Of a DNA stretch of 64,000 nucleotides, positions 11,101 through 23,000 are shown piece by piece. The position numbers were made by a program, and so were the translations under genes. The notes under the pieces were generated by a model, which saw only the letters and a list, made by a program, of their open reading frames with translations, did not search any database and had not been told where the DNA came from. Source of the stretch: Neospora caninum Liverpool (taxonomy: Eukaryota; Apicomplexa; Conoidasida; Eucoccidiorida; Sarcocystidae); NCBI RefSeq assembly GCF_000208865.1, contig NC_018388.1, forward strand, positions 992,001-1,056,000, given 5' to 3'. Position 1 is the stretch's first letter; each line of letters opens with the position of its first letter.

Positions 11101-14026
11101 GGAGAGAAATCGCGTGCACTCGCTGATGCTCCAGGGGTCAGACGACCGGAATCCCGCGCGAGCACGGGCCGACGCCGGGACACCACCCGCCACGAGGCAA
11201 CCTCGTGAGATGCCCATCGGCCCTCCCCGGTGAGACGTTGGAGGACTAGCACCATCGTGGCTAAAAACGGAAAAAGTCTGCCGGTTGCCTCTCCATGTAA
11301 AGCGGGAGGCTGCCCTCTCATGGGCGCATAGCTGTGTGTGGGTTCACAATAAGGCTCTTTGTCGTTTTTCGACCACCGACACGTTTTCGCGGTTCAGGTG
11401 GAGAAGGGGCGGGGCGCTACGACACAAACCGTTTTTTTCGCCCTGGAACTGCATCTCCGTTGCATTTTTTTTCACGTGAGAAAAGCAAAACCAAAAGGCG
11501 GCCACGCGGGACGCCGCGTGGTGCGTTGCTTACTTGAGAGCACTGTTCCATTTGTGCAGTTGGTCGAGCAGCAGGTCGAGCTCGTGGACTTCTTCCACGC
11601 GTCCAATGCCAAGGAACATACCGACGCACAGCATCAAAGAGAGACCGTGGATCTCCGGGACGCGTCCCCAGTCCAGGCCTCGCATACCCTTTTTTAGGCG
11701 ACCTAGGCCCTTCGGGAGGACGATTTCGATGATTGTCCCCCTACCGTCTTCCGCGCGGGCAGCCGCGAGAAGCTCCGCCCCGTCCTCGTCTCCGCTCCCT
11801 CGGTCGCCGTAGCGTCCGGACGCTCTCGAAGAAATCGAGGAAACAGGCGCTAGGGCGGAACTCCGGAATCGGGGTCGCTTGGTGCCCGGGGACACCATGT
11901 CGTCCTGACCTTGGTTTCCCTCTTCGTGTTCCGAGACGGGACGGGAGGCGTCTCCTAGCGCGAGGCCGCCTGCTTCCGCCTCGTCCGCCGCCAGTCTTCT
12001 TCCGGCTTCCCAACCGTCGGCTACAAAGCGCGCCACGCTCGCCTTGTCCTCGCGCTCTTCCTCCTCTCTCTCGTCCGCGCTGTCTGTCTCCAGGTGGACA
12101 ATCAGCCGGCCCAGAAGCCGCTTCTCGACCTCAACAAACATCCGCGTTCTCTCCTGCCGCAGGCCGGGATCATGCGCCATCGTCCTGTCGCCTGCGGCGC
12201 CCGCCGATCCGCCCTGGGTAGCGCCTTTCGCGCCTCCTCCCAGCCGATGGGGATGCCCACCTCGGCGCCCGCGTCCTCGCCGGGCCGAGCCGCCCGCTGC
12301 GCCTTTCCCGCCAGGGCCTCGGCCGTGCCCGAACCCGTCAAAGCCCAGAGACGCCAAGTGACTGACTCCTGTGGGTCCGCGTTTCCCGCGGCCTGGGCCA
12401 CCCAGTCGCTTTCCTGGTCTCACGCACGCAGAGGAGACAGAGAGATGGCGCGACAATCCCGCTGGAGCGAGAAGAGACGCAGGCGCGCCGGGCGCGGTCC
12501 CCTGGGTCGTGAAGCCCGTGCCGTCTTCGAGGAACCAGAAGGCGTTCAGGCCTCCGCCCGCACCCCCAGCAAGGGACGCGTCGACGCCGGCAGCCCCGGC
12601 GGTGTGGGTGGGCGGGAATAAGCTCGCGTCTTGCGAAGACGGGAGGCCATCCAACGGAGTATCTGCAGGCTGTCCGAATGCGCCCGGCAGACGACCGGCA
12701 CGGGACATTCCCTTTGGCTTCCGTCCCTGGAGCTTCGTGCCTCGCCGATCCAGGTGAAGCATCTGCCGCGCGGACGGGGCCTTGATCGCCCCTGTCCGAC
12801 TCCGCGTCGTTCTCGTCGATGGCGCCAGCGGCGCCTTCTGCTTCTTTTGGACCGCCGGTTGGCGGGGGGCCGCCTCAGAAGCTTCAGGAGCTTCAGCATC
12901 CTCCCTGTCCGCTTTTTCGTCCTCGTGCTCTTCGTGCTCGACCTTCATGTCACTTGCGTCAGGCGCGACGAGGCCGCCGTCCTCGGGCGCATGCGCGCCT
13001 TCACCTTCTCTCTCGCCATTCGTCTCTGGAGAACCTGCACTGTATTCAGTCGCGTCCTCTTCACGGCCCTTCGAGAATGCTCCCCACGAACCAGGCTCCG
13101 ACGACTCACGCGCCGCACAGTCCCTCTCTGCTTCGTACTCTCCCTCTGGCATTCCACCGATTCCGCCTTCTCGGGATTCGTCTGACCCTCGGAGCCCACA
13201 GTCCATCTCCGACCCCGCAGCCAAGGAGGCGACCTGTCCAGACGTCTCAAGAGCTGCTTCCTGGGCGTCTTCTGCGCTTTCTTCCTCGGGACCGAGAGGG
13301 CGCACAGCGTCGCCTTCTCCGCCCCGCGCAGGTCTTCCTGGGTGTCCCTTTGCGTGTTTATCTTCACGCCACCGGTCCTCTGCCTTGACTTCTCCGCCCT
13401 CCAGCCCGTTCGGGAGAGGGTGTCCGGCCACCTCTCCTAGGTCGACGCCTTCGTCTCCTTTTTCGTCGGTTGGCTCTCTCGCCCGCCATTCCGACATCTT
13501 GTCGGCCTCGGCCTCCAGCTCCGCTTTCATGCCGTTGCCTTCCTCTCCCTCCCATTTCTCGTTTTCCTCTTCCTCTCCCTCGCCTATCTTCTTCTCCATA
13601 TCCACGTGAAGCGCCACGTCTTCCTCGCCTGCCTTTGCCTTTTGTGCTTCCTCGCCCTCCTGCTCGCCCTCTTCGTCCTCCCCGGCCGGCGCAGTCACGG
13701 CCTTCGACAGGGGCACGGCGCTCTGGTCGCGAGAGGGCCCCGCAGGAGACAGCGCCTTCATGTGTCTCTGCTGCTTGGCGATGCGCTTAAAGGCGCAAAG
13801 GTCAGCAAACGTGCTGTGCTTTGTCGGCAGAGAAAGCAGGAATGTGTGGTAGTCCGACAGCCACAGGCGAAGAAGACACATTCTCTGCTGGAGAATGTGC
13901 CGCTCGCGCAGCTGGATACCTCGCAGAGGCCACCCAGACGCAGTCTTCAGCAAACGATGCACCTAAAAGAGACACCCACAGGCAGAACACGCACAATACA
14001 CGATGCATCCGATTCTCGAATCGAAT

Positions 14027-14075
<49 letters not shown>

Positions 14076-17000
14076 GCATACACGACACGAGAAAACATAT
14101 ACGTAGGTATATATATATATATATATATGCATTGATGATTGCCTCGGTCGACGAAGTTGCACGCTACGGCAAGAGACTAGAGCACCTAAAAGAGTCTGTG
14201 CAGATGGTGGACGTTCAAATGGTTTTTTGAGCGTCGCGTGCGGTTGAGTGTGGCAAACTGTTTCGTTCGCTTTTGGCGTTCGTTTCCTACGCGTCTGAAG
14301 GAAGGCATTCTCCGCGTGCCGTCACGATCCGTGGCGATGCGCAGCGTAGACGTGAACGTGAGGAAGAAGAATTCCAGTGCTGCGTCAGAGAACGACCCGG
14401 TTCTGACGATGCAGCACGGGCACCGCCACGTGGGCGGGAAGCCACACGCAAGGACGTCTTCGCCTCTTCCCGCCTTCATGAAGTCTCGCTCTCCGGCTCC
14501 GCCAGCTGCAGGGTCGAGCGCCCCCGGCGGGAACCGTTGAAGATCGTCGGCGTCGTATCGCCCGCCTTCAAAAGCTTCGTCTCGCTCTCCCGGCTCTTGC
14601 CGACACCCCCGCGAGGCGTCCCCGACAATCGCGCGGTCGCCTTCTGTGCCGCCAGTGCCCGACACGATCCGCAGCGTCGCTGCCGAGGGCGATTTCAGGC
14701 CGGCGCCTTGGTCGCCGAAGAAGGCGCCCGCGCCGTCCGTCCCCCAGCCTACGCCGTCCTGGCCCGTCTCGCGCATCGCCTGCTGTCTGGCGAGCTTCTC
14801 AACGCATGCGACGTGGAACGCACGAGAGCACTCGGCGCACCGAATCCAGGAGCGGCCTGCGGCGATCCCCTCGGCGCCTTCGCGGGCGAGCTCGTCGTCG
14901 AGGTCGGCGACAGTCCCCGCAGAAATCGACGCCGCCGAGACCGCAGCTGCGCGCGGCACGGTGGGGGGCCGGGCGCACACCAGGCAGACCTCGGGGGAAG
15001 TCGCGTGAAGCAGCGCAGAAGCCTCCTCGACGTAGATAAAGGCGCGCTGAATCGGAGACAGCGTCGGGTGAGGGAAGGTCTGAATCAGGAACCTGTCCTG
15101 GGCGGCGCTCGCTGCGTCGGCCAGCGACCCGGAGAAGCCGCAGCCGGCCCCATTCGGCGTGGCACAGGACGGCGACAAACTTGTCGCAGCCTCGTCCAGC
15201 GACTGCCCACACGACAGGCGCTGGTGACTCAATCGCCGGCGGTCCTGGGAAGACGGCGAGAATTGCCGCGCAGCCCGGCGCCGCCGAGAGCGAACGGACG
15301 TGGAGCCGTGCACAGACGAAGCCTCGTCGTGTGTGTCCTCGCGTTGCTCGCCTGCAGCATCGAGGGACTCGAGGTCGTTCGCGGGCTTCCCCGCAACAGG
15401 CAACGCCGTCCCGTCGGAGGCGAGGACCAGTCCCGGGGATGCAATGGGAATACAGTCCTCAGAAGAAGAGACAGCTTCCGATCCTTCCACCTTGCTCTCG
15501 TTGGCTGGAGCCTCACGCGCCTCGCCTGACTCCACCGTGGGCCCGCCGCCATTGGATTCGTCCTCGCTCTCCTCCGTCCTGCCCCGCGGACTGGCGCCAC
15601 CCGCGCTCTGCCCGTCGGTCGTGGCGTCTGCCTCATTCTTGGCCTCGCCTTCAGCGCTCGCCCGTTCGTCCGCTGCCGCGCTCCTGGCGTCACGCCGCAC
15701 ATGCGAAAGAAGAAGTGAACGCGTGACGGGAAGCGGCGGATCCTGCGGTGTCTCGCCTGCGTCTTGAATCAAGTGCACCCACTGCCGGCGCAGGGAGTCC
15801 CTGGGGAGGAACGCGATCGCCTCCCGAGCTTGAACTGCCCAATCGACTGCGGAGAGCAACGTGTAGACGAGTCGGCCTTTCATCGGGACTTGCAGAGGGA
15901 GCGAATCGAGCATTTCCACCAGACGCGTGAGCGACAGCACGGAGGCTTTATCGTCTTCCTCTTCGTCGCTTTCTTCTCCAGAGCGCCGTCGCGCTTTCCT
16001 CCTGCGCGCCCGCTCCGAGGCTGGGCCCGACCCCGCGCGGCACCGGTTACCTTCCTTTTCGTTATCCTTCTGGCCGTCGAGTGCCCCGCCAACTCGCCCA
16101 AGCGTGGCTTCTTCCTCGCTGGCGTCGTCCATCGACGTCTCTGTCGCATCCTCGGTATCATCGCTCCACCCACCGCGCCCTGTGCTGTCGTCGCCAGACG
16201 CCCGCTCTTCGTCCGACAGCTTCTCGTGGCTCGGCGTTCCAGTTTCCTTCCGCACTGCGTCTCGCGCTCGCCCCCCGTCCGTCTCGCCGGCGTCCGCGCC
16301 AGGCCTGTATCGCGTGCTCAGGTCACCCGGCGCCGAGCCCCACAGGCTGCCTTCGTCCTCGTGGAGCTGGACGGCCAGCTGCTGCTGCTGATGCTCCGCC
16401 TGAGGAGGCAAGAGGCGGAATGCATACTCTTTCTTGATGAAGTCAAAGTCGCGCAACGAGCGCTTGAACAAAGCCACCGCCGTCGTCGGCGGCGCCGTGC
16501 CACTGCCTGTACTCGCCGCGGGCTCTTGCGGGAGCGAGGAAGAGACGTAGACGTAGGAGAGCGACCGACTACTGGTCTCGTCTTCTGGAAGGAAGCTCGC
16601 CAGGTACTCGCAGAAGCCCCACAACACACACTGCGTTGCAGCCGCACGGCGCGCTGCCGCCACGGTCGCCCACTGCGGCCCCGCTGGCAGCCACGGCGCC
16701 ACAGCAGGCGAATGCGGGGAAGCAGTCCCTTGCCGGATCGCGTCCTCGTCGTAGCCCCTCGCCGTTTTGCGCTTGGAACCGGAGCTCACAGAGGAGCTGC
16801 CGCTGCGGCGGCTCGGCAGCTCTGCGAGCGCGCCGTTGGCGAGACCAGCGTCTGCATGCGGCGAGGCAGCGGCCACGTCGCCTTCCCCGCCTGCGCCGCC
16901 CCACAGCGAAAAGTCGTCCTCGCCGAGATCGCCGCTCGTCCGCGGCGGCGCCGGCGTCTCGCCAGCGGGAGACGGCCCTATCTGGGGCGACGAGAGACGC

Positions 17001-20000
17001 TTCGCCCTGGGTCTCTTTGACCGGACCCGACTGGCAAAGTGCGAAGACGTGGAAGGCACGGAAGCCGGGGACAGCTTGCGGGAATGCAGAGCCTTTTTGC
17101 TCGCATTGCTCTCTGTGTCGGTTGTGAACGCACCAAACGGCGACTGCCCGTGCTCGCTGTCGTCCCCTTCCTGGCACGCCAGAGCTGCATTCTCCTTGTC
17201 GTCAACGGCGCGGCTTGGCTCTTCGCCCTTTGGGCTAGAGAAGCCCGGTTCACGACTCGACGATGCTACGGCCTGGCCTGGACCCCGAGCGCCAAGCCCC
17301 GAGGCCTCTTCTGACCCGAATGCGTCTGTAGCCTGACATGCGCCAAAAGGCGCAGCATACCCTTGAGGCAAGCGTGGCCCTCCAACTCTTCGAGTTCGTC
17401 GCGACGGACGCTGCCGCCTGACCACCTGCGGAATCCACTCCCAAGATTCGAGCCCCACATTCCAGGGACAGTCTTGCCAGAGTGTAGTGCTCGATCCACT
17501 CGCTCGCGTCCGCCTTCTGCCGCTCTCCATTTTATCCAAATCTAGGCCGTCGAAAACGTCTTTGCCGAGACGGCCTGCTCGCGCTTCCGCCTCCTTCGCT
17601 GCGTGTCGCGCCGCCGCCGCCTGCTCTTTCGCGTTCGCCAGATTCTGCGTCGCTTCGGCGAACGCGGCACGGGCATCCGCGGTCTTCTGATGGGCGCTGG
17701 CGAGGCCTGGCGACACCCCCGGAGTCGCCGTCTCACTTGAGGCCTCAACCGCACAAGGCCTAGGCTCCCCGGAGGAACCGAATACGGACACTCCACGGGA
17801 GTGGTCCTGGCCTTCTTCGCTACCTCGCCTCCAGTCAGCAGCGAGAGGCACGTCTTCGCACCGATACGGGCGATGCGAGATAAAGTCATGTGCAGACGAA
17901 GACCGTGGACGGTTCCGTTGACCGTTCTCTTTTTCGCCACCAAACCCCAGCTTTTTCCTCGCGGATCGCTGAAGAGAACGCAGGAGCTGTTGCCGACGAC
18001 GTTGCGAGAGGAGACGCGCGCCTTCCTCGGGATCGAAAAGTGCAGCCATATACTCCGGCTCACTGCTGCTCGATATCTCTCCCACATGGTCACTGTATTG
18101 GAACGCATCGTCGTCTTGCTCTGAAACCACTGTAGACGAATACGGACTGCCTCCGTGGAGAGGACCGCCCTCTTGTTCCCCGGCCTGCTGAGCGTCGTCT
18201 TGGTCCTCTTGCCTAATCAGCTTCTTTCGCCCAGGGCCCCCCCGTCTCGGGCCCGCGCCGAACGCCTTAAACGAAGCACCTGGAAGTTCCTCGTCACGCT
18301 CTAGGCCTCGCTCCCCGGAGTCCTCCAGGCCGACTTCATCCGTACCCTCTGGGGCTCCTATTTCGCGGTCGCCGAGCTCACGCTGTTCGGCAGGCTCCTC
18401 AGTGCGCGGGTGGCTGTTCTCATCGTTGGGCCTCGCTTCCATCGTTGCTTCGCCTTCGGCTTGTTGAACGTCTGCATGCGGCTCTCGGCATGTGTGCTCT
18501 GCTGCGCTCGAGCGACGGGCACTCTCGGGCCTTCGCGCAGACACCAGAATCTTCGAGAGCTTCTCACACTTCTTTCTGCCGCGTTCGAGGCGGCGTCGAT
18601 CTCGTCTGTTCTTCGCGTCCACCAGCCTCTGCACACCTTCTGCCGAACACAGCTCGTGGAGGGTCATGCCCTCGTACGGCACGAACTGCTGGAGCTGCTG
18701 AGGAGTCGCCGCCTGAGGGATCGAAGCGAAGGTTTGGCTGCCCGCTGATGAAACTCCGTCAACAGATGCGAACGCGTCGTCTTTCCCGTTTCCTTGTTCC
18801 TCGGACCGGGGAGGGGTCGCGCCGCGAGAAGGCCCGCGTAACACAGAGAGAAGCCGGCACCTCAGCGGCGGGGCCAAGTGGCGCGCGGCGAGACAATCCC
18901 GGCGGCTTCTGCCTCTGTCCTCCCTCCGTGCGGAGCGCAGATCTAGGGACATCGACCGTCGTGCACGCGTTCCCCGCAAGTCTCCAGCTTCGCCGGTGCC
19001 GTATCCCTCGGCTGCGTTCGCAGGGAGTGACAGGCATCCTGCCGCTCCTGCGCGGTGCCCGCCGCGGCTCATGTCTCTAGCCGCCTCGTCGCCGTCTGCC
19101 TCGAGACCTGCGAGGCTCGCGGTCTCGAGTCTCTCGACCTCCGCCTGGGCGGTCGCCAGAGCCTGTGCCGCCGCCTCAAGAGCGCACTGCGCACTGCTGA
19201 CTTGGTGCTCGGCCTCGACGGCCGCCTCGCGAGCCTCGGCAGCCAGCAAGGCTGCCTGCGCCTTTTCCTTCTTCATCAGCGTCCGTTCCTGTTTCGCGAG
19301 GAACGCGTACTGCCGTTTGAGCCACCACTGCGTCACGAGTTCGACGACGACAACGGCGATGAGCATCAACACTTCGTCTAAATGAAATCGACAGACGCTT
19401 CCCGCAGCTCGCAAGAGCAAGAGGCCCTCCGCGAGCGAAGCGCCCGGCGTGTCGGCAGCCCGCAGCAACTCCTTGTGCGTGAAATTCCGAATTCGCGCTC
19501 CCTCCTCGAACTTGGGGCCGCAGTTCCGAGGCGGAATCGAAAGGCGCTCCTTCGACTTCTTGCCTCCGCCACTGCCGACCGCCGCGTTCGCCGCTGCGCA
19601 CGACGGCCCCGCGCTCTCGGGCCGCGGGTAACTCTGACTGCCGTCGAACAGTTGGCCCGGGAACACGCCCGCCGCAGCTCCGCCAAGCCTCCCTCCTTTG
19701 CCCAAGAGACCCGGCACGCCCCCGAGACCGTCTCCACCTGCGAGACTCCCAGCTGCTGAGGCGAGCTCCGACGCCGGCGGGCCAGAAGCCGAGAAGGCAG
19801 ACGGCAGCACACCTGCGGCGACTGCGGCCGCGCGGCGAAGCTGCTCCAGTTGCCTTTGGAGAGCCGCTGAGTGCGCGTCAGGTGACCCCGCGAGAGATTC
19901 GAGGCCGGTCACCAGCGACTGGTCTCCTCTCCGCCACGCGAAGAGCGCAGGGAAAAGCGCGTCTGTGCCTTCGAGGTTCGGCTCGGGGAGAAACGTCGCA

Positions 20001-23000
20001 GCTGGCGTCGAGTCCATTGGCTGCGCAGCGCTCAAGAGCGACGTGGGCGACTGAAGCGAGGGGCCGCCCGCACCTTTCGACGTGGGAAGACCTGGAGGAG
20101 GCAGCAGCAGGGGGGAGGCTGCAGGCGGCGCGGAAGCCTGGAAAGGCGAGTCACGAGTTGCAACCCCGTCCGACGCGTGCACGAGGCCTCCGTCCTCCAG
20201 ACAACGATGCCGCTTCTGAGACGCCGCAAGTGGCCCGTCCACGGCCCGACTGCTGCCTGTCCTTCCGGCGCGTCCACATCCTTTCTGTCGTACGGAGGCC
20301 GAGCCGGCCGCGCCTCGCGTGGGCGGGACCCCGGCGAGTCCTGGAGGGAACTTGAAGTCAGGGGTGGGAAGGTCTTCGGCTCCACTCTGCGGCAACCCAC
20401 GCGCATACAGAAGCGCCCGCGGGTTCCCAGGTGCCGCGCGGCTTCCCCACGCTCCTGGCGCCCCCACGACCCGGCCCTGAGGGACGCCGGCGGAGGACGC
20501 GGGGAGGCCAGGAGGGACAAAGCACGGGAAGAACGCGGCGGTGGACGCATCGAGGCTGCCTGAAGCGCCGTGCATCGCCCGGAGAGACGCGGCACCTATG
20601 GACGCGTGGCGGCTGGAGGACGTATAGCTGGTGATGTGTTCGAGGACACTCTTCCTCTCTTTGACGGTTCTGAAGAGACAGAGGAGGGACGGCGGGTACG
20701 TTTTGATATCGCTGATTGGCCACGGGACCTTGCTGCACGTCAGGTGTCGATACTGGAGCGCGTAGGCAGTCAAGAGGTGGAACGCGTAGATCGGTGCTGG
20801 CGCGGAAGGCGGCGGAGGCAACGTCCCGAGTTTCTTGATCATCTCCGGCCCCAAAAGCTTCCGCAGTGCCTCGGAGCTCGCGACGCCGCCGTCCCCCTCG
20901 AAGGGCGATGCCGGAGGAGCCCCTGAGGGCCCTGCAGACGACGCCGCACCTCCAGACGTGGACGACGCGCCTGCGGCGCCTGCAGCTCCCGCGGGAGCAG
21001 CCGAGGCGCCGTGACCACCAGACACCTTCGCGGGGTTAGCGGCAGGCAGCGCCGACCCCCCACCGACACCGGCCAACGACTGAGAGGCGTTCTTCTTCGC
21101 CCCAACGGGGCCTCCCGAAGCGCTCTGGGGTGCCGATCCCGACACCGTACCGGGACCCTGGGGGGGGAGAAGAGACGACGGCGGGGCGACTCGCGAAACG
21201 GGGAGGAACCAGGGACACACCGGTTCGTCGGTGGGCACGTATGGGGGCAAGGAATCCGACTCAGGCCCTCGAGCCTCGCTCGGCGCACTCGCGTCAGACT
21301 GCACTTTCTCCGAGTCCTGCTCCTTTTCGCCGCGCCCCTCGCCAGCGTGCTCCACCTGCTTCGCACCTTGTACACTGGCGATCTGCTCCGCCCTTGCCGC
21401 TCGCTCGAGTTTCGCCTCTGCAGTCGTTTCCGCGTCCTTCTCTGAGTGCGGCGTCTCGCCACTCTCCGCTTCCGCCTCTTCGCCGCCACTCATAGCAGCC
21501 AGGAGATCCGGGTTGACTTGGAGAGGGGCCGGCAAATGGTGGAGCAGCTTCTCGAGGTCAACATGCATGTGCTGCCGCGTGCGAGGTTCGAGCCCATGAA
21601 GGAGAATGTACAAGAGGAGCTTCTGGGTTTCGTCAGCCAGGAAGGGGAGCACGAGTTGGAAACACTTGAGAATAAACAATGGAGAGGCGCGGTGGCGAAA
21701 GGCGCCGCCAGATGTGCCGCTGAGACAGCATTTGTGTGCGCAGCACGTTGCCTGCTGGGTCTCTGCCTTTGCAGGTCGGCTCCGACCCTCCGCGCCAACA
21801 TCGCCGGTCCACGAGGAAGGACCGATCTCGTTGCTTTTCTCGTTTTCCACTGGACTGATTTTTTCGGATGAAGGCGAGGAATGCGCAGGAGTCTCGACGT
21901 CTTCACCTCGCAAGAGCGACATGCTTCGATCCGAGCTGTCCTCTTCTCGCGTACGCGACCGCTCTGAGACGGAGCGAGGCTCGGCCGCATCCGCAGCCGA
22001 CGACACAGCCGCGTCGGCCAGCTCCAGTTCTACGCCGCCTCTCCTCTCTCCCTCCTGTCGGTCCTCTCTCCTCTCGATCCTCTCTGACCCTTCTTCGCTC
22101 TCGTGTCGCGCGCGGGTCTGTGCTGCTTTCTCCTCGGAGGTCGCACCTGCGGAGCCGGCCTCTGAACCAGCACCCGCCGTTGGCGAAGTCTCCTCCTCTT
22201 CGTCTTGTTCTGCGTCCTCTTCCTCCTCCTTGCATGTGCACGAGCCTCCCGTCTCTTCCAGTTGTAGCTGGCGGAGCTCCCAAAGCAGGAACTGTCTCTG
22301 ACGATGGGCCAGGTTGAAGACTTCGAGTTGCTGGCCGGCAGAGGCCGCTTCCTCTCTGTTGCCAACAACGCCGCAGAAGCTGTCCAGCGGAAGCTTCAGG
22401 TGTTTGTACAGCTCGAGCCACCGCGAGGCTGCCGCGACGCGAGTTTTGAGCGCGGCGAAGCCAGGCAAATCGATGATCAGTGACGGCGGACCAACGAAGG
22501 GGACGAGCGAAGCGTCATCCTGCGCTTTGCGTTCATCCACTTCTCGTGCCTCGTCGCCCGTCGTGGCCTCACCGGAGCGGCAAACTCCTCTGCTTTTTTC
22601 CTTCTTGTCGGAGTCTTGAAGAAGCGCCAAGAGGCTCGCAACGCCCTCGCCACCGGGCGAGCTGCGCCGCTGGGATTTACCGGTCTTGCTGTGCAAAATG
22701 AACTGGAGAGCAGCCTGACCGTCGAGAGGATGGACTTCCTGAAGAATCCTGATTCGCTCGTCCTCCTCTTCGCTGTCTTCGTCGCCGGAGCTGACGTCTT
22801 CCGTCTCTTCCCGCTCGCCAGGCGTCGCCACGAAAGTCATCGCGATTCCGACAGACGCCCGCACAGTGTCGAACCCCACAGTCGCCCCAGCCGAGTCCCA
22901 CAGGCCCCCGCCAGCAGAGAAGAACGCCCCGCCTCCAACTCTCGAGACGCCTGCCGCTGCTGCCTGCCCCGCCAGCTTCCCAGCTGAACACTCCTGCAGG

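Noticed and set aside
12782..13609. 275-codon Ser/Pro-rich + strand open frame
   Set aside because: It is the shadow of the Glu/Gly-rich part of giant exon 7 on the - strand, whose phase and splice sites fit its neighbours.
13947..14230. Open frames with Ile-Tyr runs on both strands (also near 900 and 34100)
   Set aside because: They are translations of (TA)n and (TACATA)n microsatellites inside introns.
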